From positions 1 to 64,000 of the forward strand of contig DAHXNI010000031.1 in NCBI GenBank assembly GCA_027365475.1: a stretch of DNA of 64,000 nucleotides, given 5' to 3'. Below the pieces are notes generated by a model that saw nothing but the letters and a program-made list of their open reading frames with translations, was not told where the DNA came from and made no database searches. Of this stretch, positions 48,602 through 57,058 are shown piece after piece (within the stretch, counting starts at the first letter, position 1; each line of letters starts with the position of its first letter). The position numbers were made by a program, and so were the translations under genes. Source of the stretch: Pseudomonadota bacterium. GTDB lineage: Bacteria; Pseudomonadota; Gammaproteobacteria; JAKAQQ01.

Positions 48602-49326
48602 GTGGATTCCGGGTCATCAGGAATAAAAACATACCCGTACCCACGAACCGTCTGAAGGTATCGTGGTTTGGAACTGTCCTCCTCAATCAAGTGACGTAAC
48701 CTGGAAATTTGTACATCCATGCTGCGATCGAATGCAGTGTAGGCGCGCCCGCGCGCGAGTTCGAGCAGTTGCTCGCGGTTGAGGGGTTTCCGGGCATGTG
48801 AGACCAGGGCTTCAAGCACCGCAAACTCACTGGTCGTGAGCGGAATCAGTTCGGTTCCGCGGTAGAGGCATCGCTTGGCGCGGTTGAACACGAAGGGTCC
48901 AAATGGCACCCGGTGATCTTCGGTTGCAGGGGCGCCGGGTGGCGGATTGAAGCTTCTGCGGCGCAGAACCGCTTTGATCCGGGCCAGCAACTCGCGCGGG
49001 TTGAAGGGTTTGGCCACATAGTCATCGGCCCCGATTTCAAGCCCCACGATGCGTTCGATGGGGTCACCCTTGGCCGTCAGCATGATGATCGGGATTTCGA
49101 TGCCCTGACCCCGAAGCCGCCTGCAAATCGAGAGGCCATCTTCCTCTGGAAGCATGATGTCCAGAATGATGAGATCAGATTTATGAAGTGCCAGCTCCTC
49201 TTCAACATGAACCCCGTGATTCAGGGTCCGGACCTGATAACCTTCTCCACGCAAGTATTCTTCGAGCAGTGCGCGAATCCGGAGATCGTCATCAATCACG
49301 AGAACTCGGGTGGAAGGTGTGTTCAT
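48598..49326 (-). CDS. ompR: OmpR-type response regulator
   Basis: VLVIDDDLRIRALLEEYLRGEGYQV; MLPEEDGLSICRRLR; LEIGADDYVAKPFNPRELLARIKAVLRR; winged helix SMDVQISRLRHLIEEDSSKPRYLQTVRGYGYVF. Confidence 0.92.
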   Translation of the reverse strand: MNTPSTRVLVIDDDLRIRALLEEYLRGEGYQVRTLNHGVHVEEELALHKSDLIILDIMLPEEDGLSICRRLRGQGIEIPIIMLTAKGDPIERIVGLEIGADDYVAKPFNPRELLARIKAVLRRRSFNPPPGAPATEDHRVPFGPFVFNRAKRCLYRGTELIPLTTSEFAVLEALVSHARKPLNREQLLELARGRAYTAFDRSMDVQISRLRHLIEEDSSKPRYLQTVRGYGYVFIPDDPEST

Positions 49327-49371
49327 GGGGAATGAGTATAGTGGGCAAATACAGCCCTGTCGTCTTGGATC

Positions 49372-49415
49372 GGTTACCAAATATTGCGGTTCGCCCGCTG
49401 GTTACATTTGGTTAC
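49372..49415. promoter_or_regulatory. Candidate OmpR-family binding sites (three GGTTAC copies, two at 10-bp spacing)
   Basis: GGTTACCAAAT at 49372; GGTTACATTTGGTTACC at 49400-49416; upstream of the ompR start at 49326. Confidence 0.5.
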
Positions 49416-49623
49416 CGCATCCAGATGATGGGTTCAAAAAGAGGCGATTGCAAGGCATCCGGTTGATCCTCGTGACCAGGGTGAATGGGCAGTTCTAGAG
49501 GGTAGTCGATCGGTTGCTGCAAATGGCGCACGGGTGCATTCGGTCATTGATTCCGCATGCTCTTCGCTGTACGATGAGTCGCTGCGAGGTCTAGGAATCA
49601 AACGCCCATGAGAAGTTTATCCC

Positions 49624-49956
49624 TTGATGCGTGATGGTTTCCATCTGTCCATATGCGGATTCAGAAACCGGCGCTGGGCGCGAGGGCTGGTCTGGCTGGC
49701 CCTGGTCGCATCGGTTGGGCTCTATGCCCTGGACAGCGGGCATCGCCACCATACTGAAATGGCGCGGCTGCTCTGCCCGGTATGTCATGTGGTGGCCCAC
49801 AGTTCGATTGAAGTCTTTAGCCCACGAGTGGATAGCTTCCAACCGATTTATAGCTTCCTGGTCAGGCGCACCGCTGTTCGCAAAGCGAGGCCCACCGCCC
49901 GCATTTTCCTCGCACTGATCTCCGAGCCTCGCGCTCCCCCCCCCAAAGCCCCCTAG
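49624..49956 (+). CDS. Small hypothetical membrane protein heading the copper locus
   Basis: One TM segment followed by LDSGHRHHTEMARLLCPVCHVVAH; C9 homopolymer near 3' end. Confidence 0.5.
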   Translation: MMRDGFHLSICGFRNRRWARGLVWLALVASVGLYALDSGHRHHTEMARLLCPVCHVVAHSSIEVFSPRVDSFQPIYSFLVRRTAVRKARPTARIFLALISEPRAPPPKAP

Positions 49957-50060
49957 ATTTGAATCGGGCAGCCGTGCCCGTTTCAACCCCCAAGACCCGG
50001 GCATGCCTGGTACCGAAGAGGCATCCCGTGGGATCCATGTGTTTTCTAGAGGTACTGCTG

Positions 50061-51056
50061 ATGGACTTGAGAGATCGTTTTATTCATATTGATCGGTATA
50101 TTGAGCAAATCCAAGCGGTGTTTCTCAACCGAAGGCGATCAACCCGAGGGGTTCGGGTCAAGACCGGGTTGTCTCGTGTTGCAGTCGTTGGTCTCATGCT
50201 CATGGCTATGGGCGGGGGCGTTCCACAGGTTTTCGCGCATGCCGTAGTCGGTATGCGGGTATTTCCTGCCACACTGACTTTTGACGACCCTGGGGTGGCG
50301 GATGAACTCCCTCTCGCATTCGACTCGATTCATACGCCAGGCGGTGTTGACGATATTCTGTCGGCGTCGTACGCAAAAACACTCACGCGGAAGCTTGGAA
50401 TCGTGCTCGGAACCGATTATCAGCAGGTGATTCCGGGATCCGGACCCGCGCTGAGAGGCCTGGACGACTGGACGTTTGCAGTGGATTACCAGATCTATAA
50501 AGTGGCTTCCACCGAATCGATCGGAATGCTTCAGATGGCTGGCACATTCGGCGATAGCGGAAGCCGGGCCATCGGAGCACCCTACACGGTATACACGCCG
50601 GAGTTCGCATTCGGGCAGGGAATGGGTTTTCTTCCGTTTTCCCTGCGTTACCTGACCCCTTTCGCGGTGACCGGTGCCGTCTCGGAGAATATTCCGAGCA
50701 ATTCTGCGTTGGCACCACGGATTCTGAACTGGGATTTCTCTTTCCAATACAGTATTCCCTATCTTCAGGATTTTGTTCATGACGAGGGCATTCCGGCACC
50801 TTTCAATAATATGGTGCCGATCATCGAAGTGCCCATGCAGACCTGTCTGGGCAGAAATTGTCCTGTACATACAACAGGATATGTTGACCCGGGCATGATC
50901 TGGATCGGGCATTACATCCAGTGGGGGGTGGAGCTTGAGCTCCCCATCAACTCTGCAACCGGAGACCATCCCGGCATCCTGCTCGGTGTCGATTTCTATC
51001 TCGACGACCTATTTCCTTACACCCTTGGTGCACCACTCTGGAGTGCTGGTTCATGA
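50061..51056 (+). CDS. Hypothetical secreted/outer-membrane protein of copper locus
   Basis: Signal-like segment VAVVGLMLMAMGGGVPQVFAHA; beta-barrel-like pattern; overlaps the copC start by 4 bp. Confidence 0.65.
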   Translation: MDLRDRFIHIDRYIEQIQAVFLNRRRSTRGVRVKTGLSRVAVVGLMLMAMGGGVPQVFAHAVVGMRVFPATLTFDDPGVADELPLAFDSIHTPGGVDDILSASYAKTLTRKLGIVLGTDYQQVIPGSGPALRGLDDWTFAVDYQIYKVASTESIGMLQMAGTFGDSGSRAIGAPYTVYTPEFAFGQGMGFLPFSLRYLTPFAVTGAVSENIPSNSALAPRILNWDFSFQYSIPYLQDFVHDEGIPAPFNNMVPIIEVPMQTCLGRNCPVHTTGYVDPGMIWIGHYIQWGVELELPINSATGDHPGILLGVDFYLDDLFPYTLGAPLWSAGS

Positions 51057-51430
51057 ACAAAAAGTTTTTGATGCGGCTGATGTCTGCAATCCTGTTGATA
51101 TTAACTTCAGGGATCATCATCGTTCCCGCTTATGCACATGCCTTCCCGGAACGGTCTTCACCTCATGTGGGGGCTCATCTCAAAGCAGGTCCCAATACGG
51201 TCAAAATTTGGTTTGATGCCGGGATCGAGCCTATTTTTTCCAAACTGATTGTACGCAGTGCACAGGGTCAAAAGGTCAGTGTCGGCCCGGGATTTATTCC
51301 CAAGGGACAGCATGCCCTGCTCGAAACCCGACTGAAAACGTTGACGCCGGGTATCTACTTCGTGTATTGGAGTGTGATTGCGTTTGATGGCCATCATACG
51401 GAAGGGCGTTGGTATTTCCGGGTTAAATAA
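51053..51430 (+). CDS. copC: Copper resistance protein CopC
   Basis: Signal peptide then HAFPERSSPHVGAHLKAGPNTVKIWFDAGIEP...VYWSVIAFDGHHTEGRWYFRV. Confidence 0.88.
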   Translation: MNKKFLMRLMSAILLILTSGIIIVPAYAHAFPERSSPHVGAHLKAGPNTVKIWFDAGIEPIFSKLIVRSAQGQKVSVGPGFIPKGQHALLETRLKTLTPGIYFVYWSVIAFDGHHTEGRWYFRVK

Positions 51431-51448
51431 CTGAGGAGGGTTGATCTG

Positions 51449-52975
51449 ATGCATCCTTTGTACATTGCATTGACTGCCATTGACGTCATTGCGGTCGTTG
51501 CGGGGCTGGGCATGATTGCGGGCTGGCTCTGGGTGCTGCCCCGTGATCAGGACCCGATTTTCCATCGCTCATTCTGGAGACTTGAGGGTGTTTCGCTTCT
51601 CTTTCTGACATTGAGCAGTGCCCTCATTCTCGTCTCCCGAAGTCTTGAAATGAGCGGGGGCCCTTTCTCGGGTTTGCCCCAAGTCATACCAGAGGTGCTG
51701 CAGGCAACCCGGTTCGGCTCGATCTGGTGGTTCCGACCGCCGCTATTATTGGCACTGTGGCTACTGTGGCTTCTGGGATTCACCTCGAGCCGCCGCGCAC
51801 GCTGGGTCGGCATCCTGATGTTCATCGCTTTGGCTGGAGTAGCATTCACACGGAGCGAAACCGGACACCCGGCGGATCACGGTGATTTTCGGCTAGGAGT
51901 TTTCGTGGACTGGTTGCACCTTCTGGCAGCGGGGTTATGGATCGGAGCCCTCTTCTGCGTGACACTCGTGATCTTCCCAGCACTGAGGAGAAGAATGCGT
52001 GAGCGCCGACCGGATCTTGCTGCGGATATCTTTCAACGGCTTTCTTCCCTGGCCGGCTGGGGTTTGGCACTCATTCTCGTAACTGGCATCTGGACGGCCT
52101 GGAAGCAGTTGGGCACCTGGTCTGCTCTTTTCAATACGGCGTATGGGCAAATTCTTTTGGTCAAGCTCAGTCTGGTTGCGCTTTTGATCGTGATCGGTGC
52201 CTACAACCGCTTTATCCGTCTCCCGAGGATCCGCCATGCACACGGCTGGGACGCTCGTTCGAACAGATGGGTGCACTGGGCGGCGCGTATGCATCAAGTT
52301 ACACAGGATGAGTGCGGTCAAAAGCGAGAGATCAAGCGTTGCTATCGTGCTGTTGCGATCGAAAGTCTGATCGGGGTTGCAGTGCTAGTAGCCGCTTCTG
52401 TGTTGCTTCATGGTATGCCGCCGGTGGCCATGGTTCATGTACCTGCGGGATTTGGAACCGTGTCCGCGAATGGTCGCAGGTCTGGTTTTGGATCAGACCC
52501 CGCTTCATTGAACCCATCCATGAGTATGGCCTCAACGATGCCGATATCTGCCCGCACTGATAGATCGACGCCGCGTATTCATTTTTCATTTGGTGAGAGC
52601 GGGCGTGTGGACCAGGTCACCCAAACGATCAGAATCCGGGCTCTCGATACGATGCGATTTTCACCCGCTATCGTACACGTACAACCGGGGCAGACCGTTC
52701 GTTTTAGGGTCACCGATGCCGGACGGTTGGATCACGAGTTTGTCATTGGGAGTGCACGCGAACAGAAAAAACATGAGAAGGAGATGGAGGCACATCCCGA
52801 TATGCCCATGCACGATCCGAATGGGATCACTCTCAAACCGGGACAAACCCGTTCGATTCTCTGGCGTTTCCCGGATCACCCGATGAGGCTTGAATACGCA
52901 TGCCACGAGCCTGGACATTTTGCAGCGGGCATGATTGGTCAAATCGTGGTTGGACAACCAGGATCGACTGACTGA
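51449..52975 (+). CDS. copD: CopD family copper membrane protein with C-terminal cupredoxin domain
   Basis: CopD TM core (HPADHGDFRLGVFVDWLHLLAAGLWIGALFCVTLVIFPAL); C-terminal FSPAIVHVQPGQTVRFRVTDAGRLDHEFVIG...YACHEPGHFAAGMIGQIVV type-1 Cu motif. Confidence 0.88.
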   Translation: MHPLYIALTAIDVIAVVAGLGMIAGWLWVLPRDQDPIFHRSFWRLEGVSLLFLTLSSALILVSRSLEMSGGPFSGLPQVIPEVLQATRFGSIWWFRPPLLLALWLLWLLGFTSSRRARWVGILMFIALAGVAFTRSETGHPADHGDFRLGVFVDWLHLLAAGLWIGALFCVTLVIFPALRRRMRERRPDLAADIFQRLSSLAGWGLALILVTGIWTAWKQLGTWSALFNTAYGQILLVKLSLVALLIVIGAYNRFIRLPRIRHAHGWDARSNRWVHWAARMHQVTQDECGQKREIKRCYRAVAIESLIGVAVLVAASVLLHGMPPVAMVHVPAGFGTVSANGRRSGFGSDPASLNPSMSMASTMPISARTDRSTPRIHFSFGESGRVDQVTQTIRIRALDTMRFSPAIVHVQPGQTVRFRVTDAGRLDHEFVIGSAREQKKHEKEMEAHPDMPMHDPNGITLKPGQTRSILWRFPDHPMRLEYACHEPGHFAAGMIGQIVVGQPGSTD

Positions 52976-52982
52976 GCTGAGC

Positions 52983-53657
52983 TCAACCCAGCCAGGCCAG
53001 GAGATCAGATGGCTTAGCGAGCAGCCCGTCAGCGAGCCAGGATTCAGGGTGATCCGTGGGCGCGAGATATCCCCAGAGAGCGACCAGTGTTACGATGCCT
53101 GCTGCCCGTCCCGCCATGATGTCGCTTTCGGCGTCACCGATGAAGGCTGCTTCATGGGGTTCTCGGTGTGATTGGGATAGCGCTTCGAGGAGCGGGGCTG
53201 GATGCGGCTTGGGATGACTTGAAGTATCGCCCGAGATGATCACGCTGGGCTCGGATGGGAGAGCCAGCGAGTCGATGAGCGGGTGGGTGAGAAAGGCGGG
53301 TTTGTTTGTGACGATTCCCCAGGTTTGATGGTGCTGAGTGAGAATCTCGAGAAGCTCCGGGATACCAGCCATCAAGCGCGAGTCGTCTGCGAGATGCGCG
53401 CGATAAAATTGGATAAACTCTCCGCGTAATCCCGCAAGCAGCGCGGGATCCACGAGTGGCCCCCAGCTCAACTCGAGCATCGCGCGCACCCCTCCTGAAG
53501 CCACTGTCCGTGTGAGCTCCATGCTCGGTGGTGATCGTCCATGCAGGTGGCACACCTCCGTGAGGGAAGCGTGAAGATCCGGGAGCGTATCAGCCAGGGT
53601 TCCGTCGAGGTCGAACAGCCAGAGTTGCACGGCCGGGCGGTTTTTAGGTGCTTTCAA
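52983..53657 (-). CDS. gph: Phosphoglycolate phosphatase (HAD)
   Basis: WLFDLDGTLADTLPDL; TNKPAFLTHPL; FIGDAESDIMAGRAAG. Confidence 0.92.
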   Translation of the reverse strand: MKAPKNRPAVQLWLFDLDGTLADTLPDLHASLTEVCHLHGRSPPSMELTRTVASGGVRAMLELSWGPLVDPALLAGLRGEFIQFYRAHLADDSRLMAGIPELLEILTQHHQTWGIVTNKPAFLTHPLIDSLALPSEPSVIISGDTSSHPKPHPAPLLEALSQSHREPHEAAFIGDAESDIMAGRAAGIVTLVALWGYLAPTDHPESWLADGLLAKPSDLLAWLG

Positions 53658-54339
53658 AGTGGAGGAGGTAGTTGACCGAAAGGTCTCCCGTGAGGAATGC
53701 CGTATGCAATAACGGCAGATAGAGCAGTCCGCGCCGGTCCCGCAGGGTCAACCCGGCTTGTCCGGCCCATGACTCGATCTCTCCGGGTGTCCGAAACCAG
53801 TCATAGCGGTGGAGCCCCCGGGGAGTCAGTTTCAGCACATGTTCGGCCGCAACGATGGCGAAAAGCCAAGCCCGCAGCGTCCGGTTGATGGTTGAAACAA
53901 AGACGGTTCCACCGGGCCTCACGAGCTCAGCAGTGTTTTGAATGATGCTACAGGGATCCGGAACATGTTCGAGCATCTCGAAACAGGTCACAACATCGAA
54001 GCTTTGGTATTGGTCTGGCAGCAAGGCGGTAGCCTCGCCCACTTGATAGCTGATGCTGAGTCCTTGGTTGCAAGCATGGGCTTCAGCGACACGAATGGCA
54101 TCAGGAGAGGTGTCGACGCCCGTAACTTGGGCGCCAGCATGTGCCAAGGCTTCAGTCAGGATTCCGCCTCCACAGCCAATGTCGAGCACACGGCTGCCAG
54201 ACAGATTCGCGCGTTTTTTGATAAAGGACAGCCGGATCGGATTGATGTGGTGGAGTGTGGCGTAGCTTCCGTCAGGGCCCCACCAGTCGTCGGCCCAAGA
54301 CGTTTGCGGTTCTGAGATCGGATGAGAAGATGTGTTCAT
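53644..54339 (-). CDS. ubiG: Ubiquinone biosynthesis O-methyltransferase UbiG
   Basis: WWGPDGSYATLHHINPIRLSFI; VLDIGCGGGILTEALA; FEMLEHVPDP; FVSTINRTLRAWLFAIVAAEHVLKLTPRGLH. Confidence 0.94.
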   Translation of the reverse strand: MNTSSHPISEPQTSWADDWWGPDGSYATLHHINPIRLSFIKKRANLSGSRVLDIGCGGGILTEALAHAGAQVTGVDTSPDAIRVAEAHACNQGLSISYQVGEATALLPDQYQSFDVVTCFEMLEHVPDPCSIIQNTAELVRPGGTVFVSTINRTLRAWLFAIVAAEHVLKLTPRGLHRYDWFRTPGEIESWAGQAGLTLRDRRGLLYLPLLHTAFLTGDLSVNYLLHFEST

Positions 54340-54427
54340 AAATCTAGTGCTTATTATGATCTTGCGGGGTGGAGGAGAGCAAGATCAATGTTTCCTGCAT
54401 GACGCACGAACCGGTTAAGTCTTCTGA

Positions 54428-55804
54428 TCAATGACGGCTGGCTTGAGGAGCAGCGGAAGGGGAGAGCGCACCCAGCTGGCTTGCGATACGGTCACGCCAA
54501 TCGTTCACCGTATCGGCCATTCCTGGTGCAGCCGCGCTGAGCAGCCGACCGTTTTGCACTTTGAGCAGACCTTCGATCCAGACGTGGCTCACGTTCTGTC
54601 GACCGGCCGAATAGACAATCTGTGTCACTGGATCGTAGCAGGGCATTGTCGCTGGTGTTGCGAGATCGATGGCTACACAGTCGGCGGCTTTGCCCCGCTC
54701 GAGCGAGCCAATCTCATTGTCGAGTCCGAGTGCGCGCGCCGACGCCAGCGTGGCCATGTTTAGGACCTCACGGGCAGTCAGACGGCTCGGATCGCGGGTC
54801 AGTCCCTTGGCGAGGAAGGCGGCACTACGCATCTCTCCGAGCATGTCGAGATCGTCGTTGCTGGCCGCTCCGTCTGTACCCAATGCAACCCCCACTCCGG
54901 CCTGAAGCAGATCGGCTACGGGACAAAAACCGCTTCCGAGTTTGAGATTGGATTCCGGGCAATGGATGACCCAGCACTGTGCCTGCGAGAGGCGCTCGAG
55001 ATCTCCGGGTTCAAGCGTCGTCACATGAACCGCAAGCAGCCCCGCTGTCAGGAGGCCAAGCCGTTCGAGATGCTGGATTGGTGAGCAGCCGTGCTGTTCG
55101 ATGAAGTTGAGAACTTCCTGTTTAGTTTCATGAACATGGATGTGCACACGCAGATCAAGTTCATCCGCAAAGCGCGCCACTTGGAGGAGAGTGGACTCCC
55201 CGGCCGTATAAGGCGCGTGCGGGGCGAGCGTGAAATGGATCCTCTTCTGGTGACGGTAGCGGTCACGGATCGCAAAGCCCTTGTGAAAATATTCCTGAGT
55301 GCTTTGTGCAAAGCGGGTCGGAAAATCGAGCACGACAAGACCCGTGACCAGACGGATACCAGCTTCGATCGCCGCCTCGATTGTCGCATCCGGATAGAAA
55401 TACATATCGTTGAAACAGGTGGTGCCGGACAGGAGCATTTCGGCAATGGCGAGTTGCGAGCCGTCACGGACAAAATCGTGATCGACAAAGGCTTCCTCGA
55501 GAGGCCAGATGTAGTCTTTGAGCCAGCGCTCGAGAGGTTGATCGGCACCGAGTCCCCGGAACAGGGTCATGGCTGCATGGGTATGCGCATTGACGAGTCC
55601 TGGGATGAGTGCGTGATTCGCCAGTTCGATCCGTTCAACGTTCGCATACCGCGCATGCGCATCTGGAATGGGCAGGAGATCATGAATGCGACCGCCACGG
55701 ACAAGGAGCGCGTGATGCTCAAGCACTAAGCCGTCTGGTACGACCGGGATGATCCAGCGTGCTTCAATCAGGCATTCAGTTGGTGGCATCCGCCTGGTCC
55801 CCAT
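54428..55804 (-). CDS. mtaD: 5-methylthioadenosine/S-adenosylhomocysteine deaminase (TRZ/ATZ amidohydrolase)
   Basis: LIPGLVNAHTHAAMTLFRGLGADQPLERWLKDYIWPLE; HVHETKQEV; VALGTDGAASNDDLDMLGEMRSAA; start may be 55789. Confidence 0.9.
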   Translation of the reverse strand: MGTRRMPPTECLIEARWIIPVVPDGLVLEHHALLVRGGRIHDLLPIPDAHARYANVERIELANHALIPGLVNAHTHAAMTLFRGLGADQPLERWLKDYIWPLEEAFVDHDFVRDGSQLAIAEMLLSGTTCFNDMYFYPDATIEAAIEAGIRLVTGLVVLDFPTRFAQSTQEYFHKGFAIRDRYRHQKRIHFTLAPHAPYTAGESTLLQVARFADELDLRVHIHVHETKQEVLNFIEQHGCSPIQHLERLGLLTAGLLAVHVTTLEPGDLERLSQAQCWVIHCPESNLKLGSGFCPVADLLQAGVGVALGTDGAASNDDLDMLGEMRSAAFLAKGLTRDPSRLTAREVLNMATLASARALGLDNEIGSLERGKAADCVAIDLATPATMPCYDPVTQIVYSAGRQNVSHVWIEGLLKVQNGRLLSAAAPGMADTVNDWRDRIASQLGALSPSAAPQASRH

Positions 55805-55857
55805 GGAATTTAGGTTACATTATGAATCTTTTGCATTGAAACAAGGTACCCCGCGCG

Positions 55858-56937
55858 ATGGTTTCCATCCAAAGTCCCCTGGTCCAGGCTCTTGTACCCC
55901 TCATTTTTGAAGGGGATGTGCTGCGCGTTTTGGATCAACGTCTGCTCCCGGATGAGGTGCATTACGAGGCTTTGCATCGAGCCCATGATGTTGCCCGTGC
56001 CATCGAATGCATGATGCTTAGGGGGGCACCTTTGATTGGTGTTGCAGCAGCCTATGGATTGGCGCTTGAGGCGTGTGCCCTCGCAGTCAATGAAAAGACA
56101 TTTTACGCGGAACTCAATCAGGCTCTCGTGCGACTCGCGGCCACTCGGCCGACTGCGATCAATCTCAACCGTGCCTTGACCGAGGGATCCCGGCGGATCC
56201 ATGCAGGAGGCCGCCCCGATCAAGTCGCCCGGGCGCTACTTGAGGAGGCCCATCGGCTCGCGCGCTTTGAAATCGACGCTTCCACCCGGATGGGCCAGGA
56301 AGGCGCAGCGCACCTCGGTTCCGGTTCAAGGCTGCTGACCCACTGCAATACCGGATGCTTGGCAACGGTTGGGGAAGGGACTGCCCTGGCCGTGGTTCGG
56401 CATGCGTTTCGGACCGGCCGGGCCCTGAGTGTGACCTGTACCGAGACGCGACCGTGGCTCCAGGGTGCACGGCTTTCAGCTTTCGAACTCGCACGCGAGG
56501 GCTGGCCGACTGAACTCGTGACCGAATCGGTTGCCGGTGACAAGCTGCTCAATCGGGCCTTTGACTGGTTTCTGGTCGGTGCGGATCGGATCGGGCCCGA
56601 CGGACGGGTTGCAAACAAGATGGGTACTCACATGCTGTCCCAGTTGGCCCGGCTTGGTGGTGCGCGCGTCATGGTCGTGGCGCCAACGACCACGATCGAC
56701 TGGAGCTGGGATGACGATCATCCGGTTCCGATCGAACATCGGGATGGCGCTGAAGTCTGGCGGGCGACCGGTTCCGCACACATTCCCCCAGGAGTCCGGA
56801 TCGACAATCCGGTTTTTGACGTCACGTCGGCGGAACTCGTCGACTGGATCGTAACGGAGTGTGGCGCAATTGAACCCACCCGGGGTGAATCCTTTGATCC
56901 ATTGCGTTTCGGGGGAATACCAAAAGCTGTGATCTGA
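55858..56937 (+). CDS. mtnA: S-methyl-5-thioribose-1-phosphate isomerase
   Basis: MMLRGAPLIGVAAAYG; THCNTGCLATVGEGTAL; TETRPWLQGARLSAFEL; GADRIGPDGRVANKMGTHMLS. Confidence 0.95.
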   Translation: MVSIQSPLVQALVPLIFEGDVLRVLDQRLLPDEVHYEALHRAHDVARAIECMMLRGAPLIGVAAAYGLALEACALAVNEKTFYAELNQALVRLAATRPTAINLNRALTEGSRRIHAGGRPDQVARALLEEAHRLARFEIDASTRMGQEGAAHLGSGSRLLTHCNTGCLATVGEGTALAVVRHAFRTGRALSVTCTETRPWLQGARLSAFELAREGWPTELVTESVAGDKLLNRAFDWFLVGADRIGPDGRVANKMGTHMLSQLARLGGARVMVVAPTTTIDWSWDDDHPVPIEHRDGAEVWRATGSAHIPPGVRIDNPVFDVTSAELVDWIVTECGAIEPTRGESFDPLRFGGIPKAVI

Positions 56938-57058
56938 GGGAAGCCAGAAGCGTCACGATCGGGAGACCGGGTGGGATTATGGAACAAAATCAGTTAAAAT
57001 TGAGACCAGCAGAACATCTCGGCCCAAACCAGCTGCTTCACCGGCGGGTAGGATATAA

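Noticed and set aside
50139-50969. 276-aa minus-strand ORF
   Set aside because: Antisense to the OM-like gene of the copper operon; Cys/His/Arg-rich shadow translation.
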